From NCBI RefSeq assembly GCF_032854445.1, contig NC_088305.1, forward strand, positions 9,615,606 through 9,679,605: a stretch of 64,000 nt of DNA. The letters run 5' to 3'. This stretch comes from Liolophura sinensis (Eukaryota; Mollusca; Polyplacophora; Chitonida; Chitonidae). The notes under the pieces were generated by a model, which searched no databases, was not told the DNA's origin, and saw nothing but the letters and a program-made list of their open reading frames with translations. The position numbers and the translations under genes were made by a program. Of the stretch, positions 33,126 through 44,483 are shown piece after piece; position 1 is the first letter of the stretch; every line of letters starts with the position of its first letter.

Positions 33126-33931
33126 TTAATCAGGTGACGTGGGATTCGTTGCCATTCATCTTGGAGAGCGAACGCCAGTTATTGTCGGTTGGCTGCAGAG
33201 TGTGGCCGTTGTCTTACTCGACGACCCATGGTATTCCAAAGGTGTTCTATGAGGGACATATCTGGGGAACGTGCAGGCCACGGCAAGACGTGGACGTCGT
33301 TGGCGTCCAGGTAGTTCTGCACAACTCGAGCTGTATGGGGTCTGGCGTTGTTATGCTGGTACAGCACACCACGTGGTTGATGTTGAAGGAATGGCAGGAC
33401 AACAGGACGTACAATTTCATCCACCTAACGTTGAGCTGTTCGGTTCCCGTAGATGATGAGTAGTTGAAACCAGTAGTTTCCGTTCCTCTCCACAAATCCC
33501 ACCCCACGCCATCACCCTGCCGCCACCAAATGGTATCACCTCCTGGACGCGTGATGCAGCCGTTCGTTAGCCTCTTCGACGGTAAACTCGCTATCGGCTG
33601 GGAACAGGCAGAAGCGGCTTTCACCCATGAAAATAACACGTTGCCAATCACGTGAGCCATGAGCCATGAGTCTCCTGGACACTCTCCGCCGATTGACCCG
33701 GTGACCTAAGGCATTGATTGACGATGACGTCAATGTCAGGAAGCGGTTCCTCAGATATAATGTGCTCAGGTACCCATCTTCTCTGGGCGTAGTTACCCTA
33801 GACCTGCCTGTTCTTGGCCTGTCCGATGTCTGCCCTGTGTGTCTGTAACGTTGCATCAAGTTTGACCCAGTTACACGAGAGCAGCCGAAGTTCCTTGCAA
33901 TGTGGGCATGGGTGGCTTCCATGGATACCAT
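33110..33931 (-). pseudogene. Tc1-like transposase remnant, inactive
   Basis: Remains of a Tc1/mariner DD34E transposase, the enzyme that cuts and pastes its element at TA. From 33931 it shows a helix-turn-helix DNA-binding part (THAHIARNFGCSRVTGSNLM), a GRSR linker and a second HTH (SSSINALGHRVNRRRVSRRL). The next segment, about 30 residues in relatives, is deleted before DWQRVIF. The first catalytic Asp of the SDES motif is Gly (FMGESRF). After a frame change, the second Asp is Asn (YQHNNARPHTAR). The Glu in SPDMSLIEHLWN remains. A stop after SAANRQ interrupts the C-terminus, and homologous sequence (LAFALQDEWQRIPRHLI) continues to about 33118. No matching terminal inverted repeats were identified. 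Confidence 0.85.
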
Positions 33932-35267
33932 ACCTAGGGCCCTCTCCGCGTTAACCTGGAGTCAATCGAGGCATTACTTTGGTGGTTTTTAGTCAGTGTG
34001 CAAGTCCAGCACACGGCGTATAACGTTTTTATACACTTATTACTTGTGCAGTTACGGCCATCCATGGGTCACGTGATATTTCAACTTTCTTCGTTATCTC
34101 AAAACAAATTCGTGTGTGCGTATATGACGCTTGTCGCACATGGGAATGTGCTTCGTACAATGTTTCCCTACAATAATTTGGTATTAATTTGCTGAAAAGG
34201 CTGGTTAAATTCAACTCACGGGGTCGTAGAGTTTCTTTTGGCCATCAGTTTATGAGAAAATACAGCCAGATATTGTGCATATAGGTTGTAGTCTTTTATG
34301 TATATACATATTTTCTGGCTAAAGTAAAAGAAATGTTTCTTTTATGTTTTAAGTATTTTGCCTATATGCAGCAATTTTATACAGTAATGTTGTTTTTCAC
34401 CTATTTCAATATGTTTATCTATTCTCCACCAGCAGACGGCCGGAAGATAAATCCTGAAATGGGTGACTTAATTCTGCTAGGGGAGTCCCCATGGGAATGG
34501 CATGGCGAGAGAAAAAAAACAGAGCATATTACCGTGAATATATTCTAGTTTTCTGTTTTTTCTGAATCTTAACTTCATATATTCAGTTTTCCTTCACTTT
34601 GTAGCGTTGAAATTCTCCGCTGTATGTTAAGTCACTTAGTCTGATGTAATTCAGCGGACCTTGCCAATGGGATGAAGAGAAAGCAAACGCTGCCGTATAA
34701 CTGCACATTACCTAACCTGCTGAACTCATGGGAAATCTGCGCTTGATGTTGGAGTGTTGTTGATGATTTAATTAAATTTATTCAACTTATTCCGATAGTT
34801 ATGCTTTCAAGTTTTGAAGATAAAAGGGGTAAAAAAAATGATTATTGTTATTATAGTTAAACACCACATTAGCAATATTCCAACTCTATCGTGACACTAC
34901 TCATTACCTGTTTGCCGAGATATAAGTGAAGACGTCTTGAATACGGCAATGAAACACTAATAACAAAAAAAAGTAAATATGTCGTGACAAGAATCCGCAT
35001 CACAGCATTCAGACTAATTATGCTAGCGTATGTTCAATGTAGCGCAATGTATGTGTCATAGAAACTTTTAAGTTTTCATTCCATTTTCTCCTGGAGAGTG
35101 TAAATGTCACAATCTGTTTGAAGTGTTGATTCTGACAGTTTAAAAGGTGACCTTCCGCACACTAGGTTATACCGAACAAATTTGCATATTCTCTGTAAGC
35201 TGTTAAAGCGTTCATGTGTCTTCAAACAGTCAGTACAAATGACTTCATGAAACTTTGCGAATAATTC
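33932..35267. other. Intergenic DNA
   Basis: No gene recognised. A faint SINE A-like tail occurs at 34908-34965 (GATATAAGTGAAGACGTCTT). Confidence 0.45.
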
Positions 35268-35412
35268 CTGTATGTTTAGAGACTGTGTGAATCTTTTCTG
35301 TATGTTAATAGATTTGTGAATCTTTCCTGTAGGTTTAGACACTTGCTGAATCTTTTCTGTAATTTTATAGACTTGCACATCCTTCCTGTAAGTTTTTAGA
35401 CTTTGTGAGTCT
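35268..35412. repeat. About 32-bp imperfect minisatellite
   Basis: Four to five diverged copies of a unit containing GTGAATCTTTCCTGTAGGTT, spaced 30-35 bp. Confidence 0.75.
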
Positions 35413-35989
35413 TTCTTCCAAGGATTTGATTTTCTGTTTACATAAATAATCCATGCAACGAGTGGATTTTAAGATATGCAAAACTCACGTTTATTTCTGA
35501 GGAATTCAGCACATAGTCATGATCATGAAATCATTTTTGATTTCTTCTTCTTTGATCATGTTGTTATGACAACCCATTGAAGATTGCTGTGAAAAAATTT
35601 CAATGTATGTCAAATAAATGCCCGAGGCGGCTTTCCATAATGGACCATGGTTCCATGATAGACAGTAATGTTCCCAGTTTGCCGCAATATCATTTTTCTC
35701 GAAATCATTTTCTCGGAATTTGTTTTAGGAAATCATCTCATAATCATGGATACCAGAAATCAGAAATGTTTGTAAAATTGCTTCCCCGAAATAAGATTTG
35801 AAACACCACGGGAGAAAACACAAAAGATATGCAAAAATCAAAAGAAAGAGCGTTAACACTTACTTGCAAATATGGTCTTCAATATTTTTATCGTTTTTTT
35901 TTTTTACGGTGCTTGAAAATATTTGTGCTTGGTGGGTATTTGATAAATATCTTGATGTACATTATCATTCCATAATAATGTTCCCATGC
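35413..35989. other. Intergenic DNA
   Basis: Nothing recognisable; a T10 run near 35896. Confidence 0.5.
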
Positions 35990-36189
35990 ACCAATGCGGT
36001 CACTGAGTTCAAGCTCATGTCAGGTACCTCTTCGGCCGTACGAGGGAAGGTCTGTCACCAACCTGTGGATGGGCATGGGTTTCCCATGGGCTCTGTCCGA
36101 TTTCCTCCCACCATAATGCCGGCTGCTGTTGTATAAGCGAAATACTCTTGAGTACGGGGCAAAAACACCAGCCAAATAGGTAAATAAAT
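35990..36189 (+). repeat. SINE family A, head truncated
   Basis: From CCAATGCGGTCACTGAGTTC through ACCAACCTGTGGATGGGCAT to GTATAAGCGAAATACTCTTG and the AAATAGGTAAAT end. Confidence 0.85.
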
Positions 36190-37689
36190 CATAACAATGT
36201 TCTAAATAAGAATGCGATGCATGTATAATACATTTATGAAATTGAAACGTGTTGTTTGTATCCAAATATATGCACTTATATAATATTTTATAATAATTAT
36301 ATAACATCAAAATCCCGTTTGAATACATTTGTTAGCCGCAATGACCAAAGAGCAAATACACTTATTAGACATGTGTTACATCACCATTTATAACATTGTT
36401 ACCCGAAATCAATATGTCCCAAGTGGTGATCCCAAATACCCACCACACAAAAATTATTATCAAGTGCCTTTTTCTCGTTTAAGAAAAAATCGAAAAAAAT
36501 ATTGAAGACCAAGTTTACAACTGACTTATATAGCAATATTTCGTCTGAACTTTATGTAATTTGCTTTGTTTTCTCCACCTCACATCTGTGCTCTGGCAAA
36601 TCATCTTACAGATGTCCGTGAATTATCTCGATTGATCCTGAAGCCGAGCATTGTTTACTGATCGTTTAATTCTTTTACATTTGTCAATTTCCATCTATAC
36701 ATGGACACCATACAATTTTACAACTTACGGAGAAGGCGGTCGACGCCATATCCTTGAAACAGTTGTGGCTGAATCAAGAATTTTACGAGGATGGTGATCG
36801 AGGAAAAGATTAGTATCTAAGCGTCTGTCCTGACATACTATCGCGACTTGTACTGCACGAAGGAGCGTTCCATATCAAAAATCAAAAGACCCATTTACTA
36901 AACACCTTATAAAGAGGCTTTGAGTTTTCAGAAGATTATGTAGGAGATAATATACAAAGATGAACTAAATAAAACTTGTAACATCTGGGAGAAAAGTAGA
37001 AATTATTTTTTTATTGATGTAGAGAACTAACAATTGGTATTGTAGGCATATATGTATATAGCATTCAGAGGAAAGCCAGTACCAATTTACTCGCACAGAG
37101 AAAACGTATAGAGTTTTTCCAACAGCTAAACAAAATGTTGTTTTTTTTTTTGCATAAATTCACCAATTCAACAACGACAAATTAATAATTGTTACCCGGT
37201 AAAGTGCGACCATTTTTGACATTTTTATTGCAGCAAGCGTCTCAGGCCGACTGGTGAGAATGCTTGAAATGGGAATGGCATTTCACCCCAGTATCAATAC
37301 TATCTCCGCCATTAAAACGTGAGTTCGTCATCTGGGCCATTTTCCATTACTATTTTAATTGGTGTCAAGTCCAGAAAAGAGACATCAATACTAATTTAAT
37401 AACAAATAATTTGGAGATCCATTTAGGTGGCAATAGTCGCGCGTTGACAATCCCAGCTGTGCAGTTCATTAACTTTGCATACACTTATCCCCCTTTATGA
37501 CGTAAAGCGGGTTAGCAAACGTGTAGGGCAAGACTGCTAGTGACTGCTGACTCGTACCGTGTTGCCCAAGAAAAGGCAAATGGTCATTTTAATGGGGTAA
37601 AACAGAAAGAGTCTCTGCGTTCAAGTAGCTACTGCAGTATGACCAGTCCAAATGCGCGTAGACCACAATCATCTCTGTTCAGTGCTTTT
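36190..37689. other. Intergenic DNA
   Basis: No gene or repeat recognised. Confidence 0.5.
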
Positions 37690-37976
37690 GACCCAATAGC
37701 ACAGTTGGTAGAGCGTCCGCTTCGGGGGTGGCAGATGCACAGTCAATTCTGGGTCGAGTCACACCTAAGACCTCAGCATGAAGGGTATAGTACAACGACT
37801 GGTTGACCCGTATCATTATAATGGCTCTGTTGGGGCGACTTAGTTGCATCCGGTAAGACCTCAGTGAAGCAGCACTAGACAAAAGAGCGGTGGGCATTCA
37901 CTGTAAAGATGCCTTTGTCGTCATATGGGTGAAAAATTGTTAAGTACGATGTTAAACTCGAAGCACTCACTCTCCG
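37690..37976 (+). repeat. SINE family B, full length
   Basis: Head with A box AGCACAGTTGGTAGAGCGTC and B box GGGTCGAGTCACACC. The body contains GACTGGTTGACCCGTATCAT and CAGCACTAGACAAAAGAGCG, with a deletion before GTCGTCATATGGGTG. The end is GATGTTAAACTCGAAGCACT. Confidence 0.88.
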
Positions 37977-38741
37977 TTCAATGGTTAAATTTGCATGTAG
38001 CAGTAAATTTAATCGTAAAATGACAAATTCCTGTTACCGTGGTAATATTTTAAAAAACATCAAGCATGATTCAGTGTAGACAAGAAAACTAAAAACAAAC
38101 TAAGTTAAACGACGCTTAATCCTGGATGAACAACAGTGTTGAGACTTGTATTTAGGCGGAATTTTTAATAAATAAAAATAAAAATGTAAACACATCCCAT
38201 GTGAGGTGTCATCAGCCTACTTTACGTCTTTCATGAGCGTATGGGCGTAAACGGTCTTTGACATGCTAAGGGGTTGTTTACTACAGTTTAAATACGTTAA
38301 AACCAATGATTCGTAAGGATGCTCTGTAGATTGTATTAATGGTATTCTCAGCGTCAAATAAATCTTGCTGTTGGGGAAAAATGTCACTAAACCATAAAAA
38401 TGAATAAGCCTGGAGATACCCTTGAAATGCTTTAAGCGGCTACGTGTATATAACAGCATTCAAACAATACTCTTAAACGTATTCTAAATATAAAATATGC
38501 CAAGTGAGTCCAGTGAGTAAGTGTTGAAGTTTTTCATTGAATGCAAAACTTTGAAGTTCTTGAGCAAGGTCATGTAATCTTAGAAATGTGCATAATCATG
38601 ATTGACGTACTCAGTATACTTATCACTATGCACGCACGACTACTTGTACGAGACTAAATCCCTATATAATCTAGAAATGCTATATAGATTTGTGGCTTTT
38701 ACGATTTTCATTAGTTTGTTAGTGTTGACGTGGCGAATATT
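37977..38741. other. Intergenic DNA
   Basis: No feature recognised. Confidence 0.5.
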
Positions 38742-38882
38742 TATTCATTTATTTGTTTGGTGTTCAAGAATATTTCACTTATACGACGGCGGTCAACATT
38801 ATGGTGAAAGGAACCCCAGCAGAGGCCGGGGGAAACTCACAACCATCCGCAGGATTCTGACAGACCTTCGCATGCACGACCT
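38742..38882 (-). repeat. SINE family A, truncated
   Basis: TTTATTTGTTTGGTGTTCAA (missing TTTACGCCGTAC), then CACTTATACGACGGCGGTCA and body to GACAGACCTTCGCATGCACG. Confidence 0.85.
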
Positions 38883-38937
38883 AGCAAATAAGGAAATGAT
38901 AGTCTAACAATTCCTTAGTGGTACAAGTTTCTACTTT

Positions 38938-39240
38938 CTAACCTAATGGTTAGAGCGTCCGCCTCGATGTCGGAAGACCTGGGATCAAAGCCAGGTCGGG
39001 TCATATCAGAGATTCGCCTAGTTTGGCGCTCAGCACTGAGAGGTTACATCAAGGAAAGGACTGGTTGGCCCGGTGTCAGTATAATTTGATTGTATGAGGT
39101 GTCATGTCTAGTGTCCAAAGCATAATGCTGTAGTGGAAGCACGTTGTCGAAATGGATTTGTCATGGAAGACACAGTATGCTCTTTTGTACTCACACTTAA
39201 TGACTCCTCGTCGTCGTATATGGCTGAAAAATCGCTAAGT
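38938..39240 (+). repeat. SINE family C, with tRNA-like head
   Basis: Head CTAATGGTTAGAGCGTCCGC (A box) and GGGATCAAAGCCAGGTC (B-box region). The body contains GCTCAGCACTGAGAGGTTAC and GCCCGGTGTCAGTATAAT. The 3' part, TCGTCGTATATGGCTGAAAA, is shared with family B. Confidence 0.75.
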
Positions 39241-40677
39241 GCAAACATATTGAACATTACAGAAACCCGTCCTTTGTCACTTGTGCATTTCAGAAACCCG
39301 TCCTTTGTCACTGATTTATGTAGCAGGACTATGTAGCACTGCAGAAATATGTCCTTTTTTCACATGATTATGTAGCAAAATTATGTGTCGTTGCACAAAC
39401 CTGACTATGCCTTGTTGCAGGATAAATAACATTGTAGAAAACAAATGATACTTGTTCAGAGGATTAGTAGCAGGATTATGTAGCATTCCAAAAAGACCAA
39501 ACGCTTGTCACAGGATTTTAAAGAATTACAAAATATTGATCCTGCTTTACATCAGAATAAAAAGCATTGGGGAGAAATAACCACGTTTTCCCACATAATT
39601 ATAAATCATTGACGATGACTGACAGAGCAGAACAAATCTTTAAACCAAATTAACGAATTAGGACGCGTAGGTTGTGATATCATTTAATACTGCCTCATAG
39701 CTGAGAGTGCTTCTTGGGTGGAAATATAATTATCAGCTGTTAAAATAAATGAATAGTTAATTTGTCGTCAATTTTAATGAGGTTTGCTCGTATTCCCTTT
39801 ACTCCGTGCGTAGTCGAAATGAGCGCCTCCATTGACGTGACTAGGAAAACGCAAATCTCACAAGTACGGAAGACTGAATAATGTTCTCTATACAAATGGC
39901 AATTTCGACGCATGATTACACCTGTGACTCAGATATGCATTCTTAAGACATATCGACCCTACAAATACAAAATAAAAGACAACCAGGATGTATATTGTTA
40001 AGCTGATTTAAGCTAAGCATTTTCAAAAAGAAAACAGGGAACTGTGTATCGCCCCCGTGGGTTAGCGCTCCAAGCTAGTCAATCTCCCTCAACCGTGACC
40101 GATGGGGTACCACCGTCGTAAACAGTTTTGGCTGAGAGATCACCTCGTGAAATTCCTCCAGCACATAAAGATATATAAATTTTGTAGCTTACTTCATCGA
40201 CAGAGATTGTATTGCGAGAGAATGGTCTGTTTTCATTTTTTTATGTGATTGAATGTGGCAAACAAATTAAAATTAACATCACATCGTTTTTCTCTGATTT
40301 GGTTTAAACCATTCTGCAAGGAAGGTGTACGTTTTCACTTTTTACTGATTTACATGAGCTATTGGTGTAAAACCCTATAACTGGGGTAAGTTGTAAGTGA
40401 CTGTATTTCACCGGTGAGCGTTTGTCAAGTATCCCACTGTCGTCGCTGCTCTGGTTTTACTCTCAGCGATCTAGTCTTCTATACGTGTTATCATAATTAT
40501 AGAGAGGTCACTACAAACTTGTTCATTACCGTGTCGTGTGGTTATATATACCAGCATATCTTTGATAGATGACTCGCATAAATGGGAAAGAATTTGCATC
40601 ATATAGACACTTAAGTCTGTGGAGATCAGTGGGTAAAATATTCTTTCTGCCGCTCGTATCTTCGATTGGTCTCGATA
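39241..40677. other. Intergenic DNA with short repeats
   Basis: 39250-39560 holds irregular repeats of CAGAAACCCGTCCTTTGTCA and GTAGCAGGATTATGTAGCAT. A copy of the dispersed repeat D (40382-40495) is listed separately. No gene seen. Confidence 0.55.
40382..40495 (+). repeat. Dispersed repeat D, copy 1
   Basis: Repeat D (my label) is about 110 bp, with GGGGTAAGTTG..., a CATTTGCCAA-like block, GTCGTCGCTGCTCTGGTTTT and a GTAGTCTTTTAT-like end. This copy has all parts, diverged. Confidence 0.6.
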
Positions 40678-41920
40678 GGCCTCGTCACGGGGACAGACAA
40701 AAGCCTTGGTGGACAAAAAAATCCGCGGACAAATGTACCGCGGAGAAAAACACCCCGGACAAAAGTTTAAGCCTCGATCAGTATTCAGCAAATATGGAAT
40801 ATAACATAAGCTGTTTGCTTGTTTGAGAAAACTTGAAACATTCTCCCTGAAATGACGTTTCAGATTCCAATATACGTTTGGAATAAATAGAACTTCTTCT
40901 CACTCGTTCATTATCCATGTACTCTAACCGTTTTGATAACATCGGAAAGAGATATATCTCTCTGCAGTATACAGAATGCTCGATCTCAGTTCCAGGTTTA
41001 TCTGAAAACTAAAGAAGTCTACAAGTACGGTAAACAACTGCTGCATTGCAGCTTAATTGGGTTAGACTTTCTCTCTCTCTCTCTCTCTGTCTATTGTTTC
41101 TATCCCGGAAAGATAATTAACACGTTATATCCTAACACCTCTAAAGAAAATGGTTGAATCCAAATATTTGTAACCGTGATAGCTTTAACCTCAGAAGCTA
41201 AAAGTAGCAAAACTTACCTGTTTCGATCTTTTTGAGAGTAGAAAACATGTTCAAAAACATGCAGCCAACATTCAATTTCCTGATTTAGTTGAAAAATACA
41301 TACATTTTAATTCACGCATTTGAAATAGAATGCTTCCATTCTAACGTTATGACTAATGATTCGTTTCATTTATCACATACTTTAGGGCATATTAAGTATA
41401 AAAAATACAGGGTAACCTATAATAAAAATAAATTTTTATTTTGTATTCTTTGTAGGAGTATTCAAAAAAAGTATTTTTCTTGTGAACTATAATATTATTT
41501 GGTTTAAATTTGTAAATAATCCACATTTTTAAATACACCAGTTATGGTGAAGATGTAAAATTACATAAAGTGCCTGTAAACCAACTAAAAATGCACACCT
41601 TACCGCAGCTGTGGGGTGAGATAGTGAATAGCACTAAGCTATAACCTGCATGCCATGCTGAAATATTTTAGCCAAACGTAGTCGTATTACGTAGAATAAA
41701 CTGATATTTGCTCGACGGAAAGCATAAGTAATATTATAGATATAAGAGACAGTCATTTTGGAGAAACTGTTAATTGATAAAGTCACACTATATGAATTTC
41801 CGTGAACAAATATTTGACATCATGTTTGTTGGACTGTCGGGTATGTTTTTTCGGTTAATTAAGACAACGGGGCTTTTGTCCACCAGGGTTTTTGTCCACC
41901 GGGGTTTTTGTCCGTGGGCC
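40678..41920. mobile_element. Non-autonomous DNA transposon-like unit with GGACAAAA inverted ends
   Basis: The left end (40678-40767) starts GGCC and carries several GGACAAAA words, spaced about 15-20 bp (TTGGTGGACAAAAAAATCCG). The right end (41866-41920) carries the same words inverted (TTTTTGTCCACCGGGG) and ends GGCC. Both ends are flanked by TA, the expected target duplication of Tc1/mariner-type elements. The 1.1-kb interior is AT-rich and has no transposase, so it would depend on an enzyme encoded elsewhere. The inverted ends are real; the exact boundaries are inferred. Confidence 0.6.
41072..41088. repeat. (CT)n microsatellite
   Basis: About 8 CT units inside the transposon-like unit. 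Confidence 0.9.
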
Positions 41921-42576
41921 TAGCGTAATACGCTAATTATCTAATTTTCAGGCAAAACATATACATTATGTACTGCACGACATCCCAATCACCTGCGTTC
42001 TGAACATCAAACAAAGCCTGTTTCGCGGAAAAATGAAAATATATATTATGAAAGTCATTCTTCGCGTAAAACTCTACTGATCCAAGTTTCAAATAAAACA
42101 TACACACGGTGTACTGATCGACATTTCACTTAACCGTTGTCCGAACATCAGACAAAGCCAGATATATGCAAGAGAGGACGTAAATAATGCTGCAACACTT
42201 TGATCAGGGTTAATGAAACGGTGGGATGAATTAAGATCAAATAAACATCAAGCGTCTGAGTACAAGGCCGGAGATCAAAATATAAAAAAAGCAGGCAGCG
42301 TTAGCTTTAATCTCGAGTTAAATAATTATAGGCAAAGGGGATTACGTTCAGCTAATTCATCCCAGAGGTGTGTTTTATAAGCCTCACTCCGAGCACATTT
42401 AGGACGCAGAAGGGTGCGCTCTATTCACCTCGCCTTTGACAACATTCGCATCCATAATGATCTCTTCAGCTGGAGGAGCCCAACAGCTGTTAGTCATGAT
42501 ATAGGAGTTATTATGCTCCCAGCGTAGTTTTTGCACGGATGCCGGATGAATATAGCGCATAACAATAGTTTACAAT
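41921..42576. other. Intergenic DNA
   Basis: No feature recognised. Confidence 0.5.
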
Positions 42577-42612
42577 GTATTTATTTATTTATCTGACTGA
42601 TGTTTTAGCTCG
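42577..42612 (-). repeat. SINE family A tail stub beside the LTR-like repeat
   Basis: TTTATTTATTTATCTGACTG ATGTTTTA matches only the last about 30 bp of family A in reverse, then stops. Confidence 0.5.
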
Positions 42613-42652
42613 AACTTGTCTCAACCAGTAGAATTCTGGTTAACGTTCCGAA

Positions 42653-43110
42653 TAACCTAAGAATATTCCAGAATACCTTCAGTTCGGTGCCTGTTTGTTT
42701 ACATCAAGTGTTCAGGAATTTTCTTATTCTAGACAATTCCATCAGGCTATATACGACCTATGAAAGCAGGTCAAAGGGAGAGAACGGAGAATTATTGAGA
42801 GTTTTGGATGCTTTCGCTGTGTATTACTTTAGTAGGCCTTTTGTGCTGAATTTTGGTGTCTTTATAGCCTCAGGCTTTGTTATATCAAGCTTGTATATTT
42901 GATTCGTGCTCTTGTGTACACCGTGCTTATTAGTACACGGACCCTGTCTGTGGAATTTTGTGTATATTTCGTCACACACTCAGTTATACTGTGGATTTTC
43001 CCTCTTGTGAATTTGCCTCTGAGCATTTGTGATTGTGTGGTATATATTGTGGAATATATGCGTCCGTTTGGACTTGACACCGTAAGTACTTTAGTATGTG
43101 TATAGATATA
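42653..43110 (+). mobile_element. LTR-like dispersed repeat, copy 2
   Basis: Same element as 27345-27945 in the opposite orientation. It opens with CCTAAGAATATTCCAGAATA (perfect HSF motif), keeps the CACCGTAAGTACTTTAG donor-like end, and then breaks off at a TA microsatellite. An internal stretch of about 30 bp is missing relative to copy 1, so the long open frames of copy 1 are interrupted. Confidence 0.5.
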
Positions 43111-43129
43111 TATATATATATATATATGC
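43108..43129. repeat. (TA)n microsatellite
   Basis: About 10 TA units at the broken end of the LTR-like repeat. Confidence 0.9.
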
Positions 43130-44363
43130 TGTAGTGATTAAGACTGCACTGAGCAGTCCATAGGCTTCACAACACGTATATTGATGAAGAGGTCGGATAG
43201 ACCTCAGAGCTGGTAGTGGAAGTCATTCTTCGTATGCTGAAAGTAATTATAGGGTCACCACACCAGTTAAAGCCAGGAGAACCCCAAGCAAGACAGCGGA
43301 TGGAACAATTGACAGTATGATATGGCTGAAACCAATTGGTGTGACAGCATGTGTCTCCACAGACAAATTATGCCGATGACTACGAAAAGCTCCTCCAATC
43401 TCTTGAAGACGACAGACAAAAGGGAAATGGATATGTGTATAGAGTTCACTGTGACGAGAAATCTACACTCATTTATAAGCGACAGAAATAGATGCGATCT
43501 ATAAGGTTACAACAGGGGAGATTTGACACTAAGATGAGAGTGGTGTACAGATCAATTAGCTGTAAGGCCCGAGTCAGGAGTTCCCCATGGTTAAGGGAGG
43601 TCACTGGATTGTAAACCAGGGTCACTGGATCAGGCTTCTGATGGTATTCAAAACAGACCAAACACCAATTTATAATGATCGAAAGATTGGCTTCCCTAAT
43701 CCTCGGGATGTCGCCTGAGTAAACTGCTTTCAATTAGTTTGCAGGGACCAGAAAACCAATGGGACTGAATGTACGACACATGAGATAGGCTTATCCGAGG
43801 AAAGCATGGATTTGCACATAATAAGCAAATTTAGTAACTTATTTATTTTATTGTTATTGTTTAAGGGAATACCCAAGAGTATTCAACACCATCCTTGGTG
43901 GACATTTTTGGGGCGGAGGAAACCAGAGGGCCTGCAGGAAAATATCGACCAAAAAATCACGCACTGTAAAGATACACTTATCCGACAAGAATCCCGATTG
44001 CACGTATGCCAAGGAAATTTATTTATGTAGTCTTTGTTTTTGTTTAACGTAAAACTAAAGAATATCTTAACTTAAACCTTGGCCAACAGGTTTATTTTTG
44101 GAGGTGTTGTCGGTGGGGGTAGGGCTGGGGAGAGGGTATGGATAACCGGAAGGCCTGGAGGAAAACATTTAGCAAGCTATGGCGTCATTCTTCTGACGCA
44201 CACCGTTTCCGGTTAACACACTGTTTAACTTAATTTACCCAAAGCAGTCCACTGAACGCCAACGAACGTTGATACTTTCTAGAGGGACAGATATCGAGCT
44301 GTGCATGCGTTCAAGTCCAGCTTTCGCTGTGACATCAATCCGTAAAAAAAATCCGGGGTATAT
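43130..44363. other. Intergenic DNA
   Basis: No gene. 43838-43945 faintly resembles a reverse SINE A (TTATTGTTTAAGGGAATACC, GGAGGAAACCAGAGGGCC). Confidence 0.45.
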
Positions 44364-44483
44364 GATGGCTTTGGTGTGCTTCCCTCGTACCTTGATGGCT
44401 TTGGTGTGCTTCCCTCGTACCTTGATGGCTTTGGTGTGCTTCCCTCGTACCTTGATGGCTTTGGTGTGCTTCCCTCGTACCTT
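44364..44483. repeat. Perfect 30-bp x 4 minisatellite
   Basis: Four identical units beginning GATGGCTTTGGTGTGCTTCC. Because 30 is a multiple of three, both strands stay open (a 10-residue repeat such as KVRGKHTKAI on the minus strand). There is no start context, splice signal or flanking domain to suggest a gene. Confidence 0.95.

Noticed and set aside
33134-33463. Plus-strand frame of 109 codons
   Set aside because: Antisense shadow of the Tc1-like transposase remnant.
38941-39012. tRNA-like sequence
   Set aside because: It is the head of SINE family C; acceptor stem pairing is poor and it continues into a SINE body.
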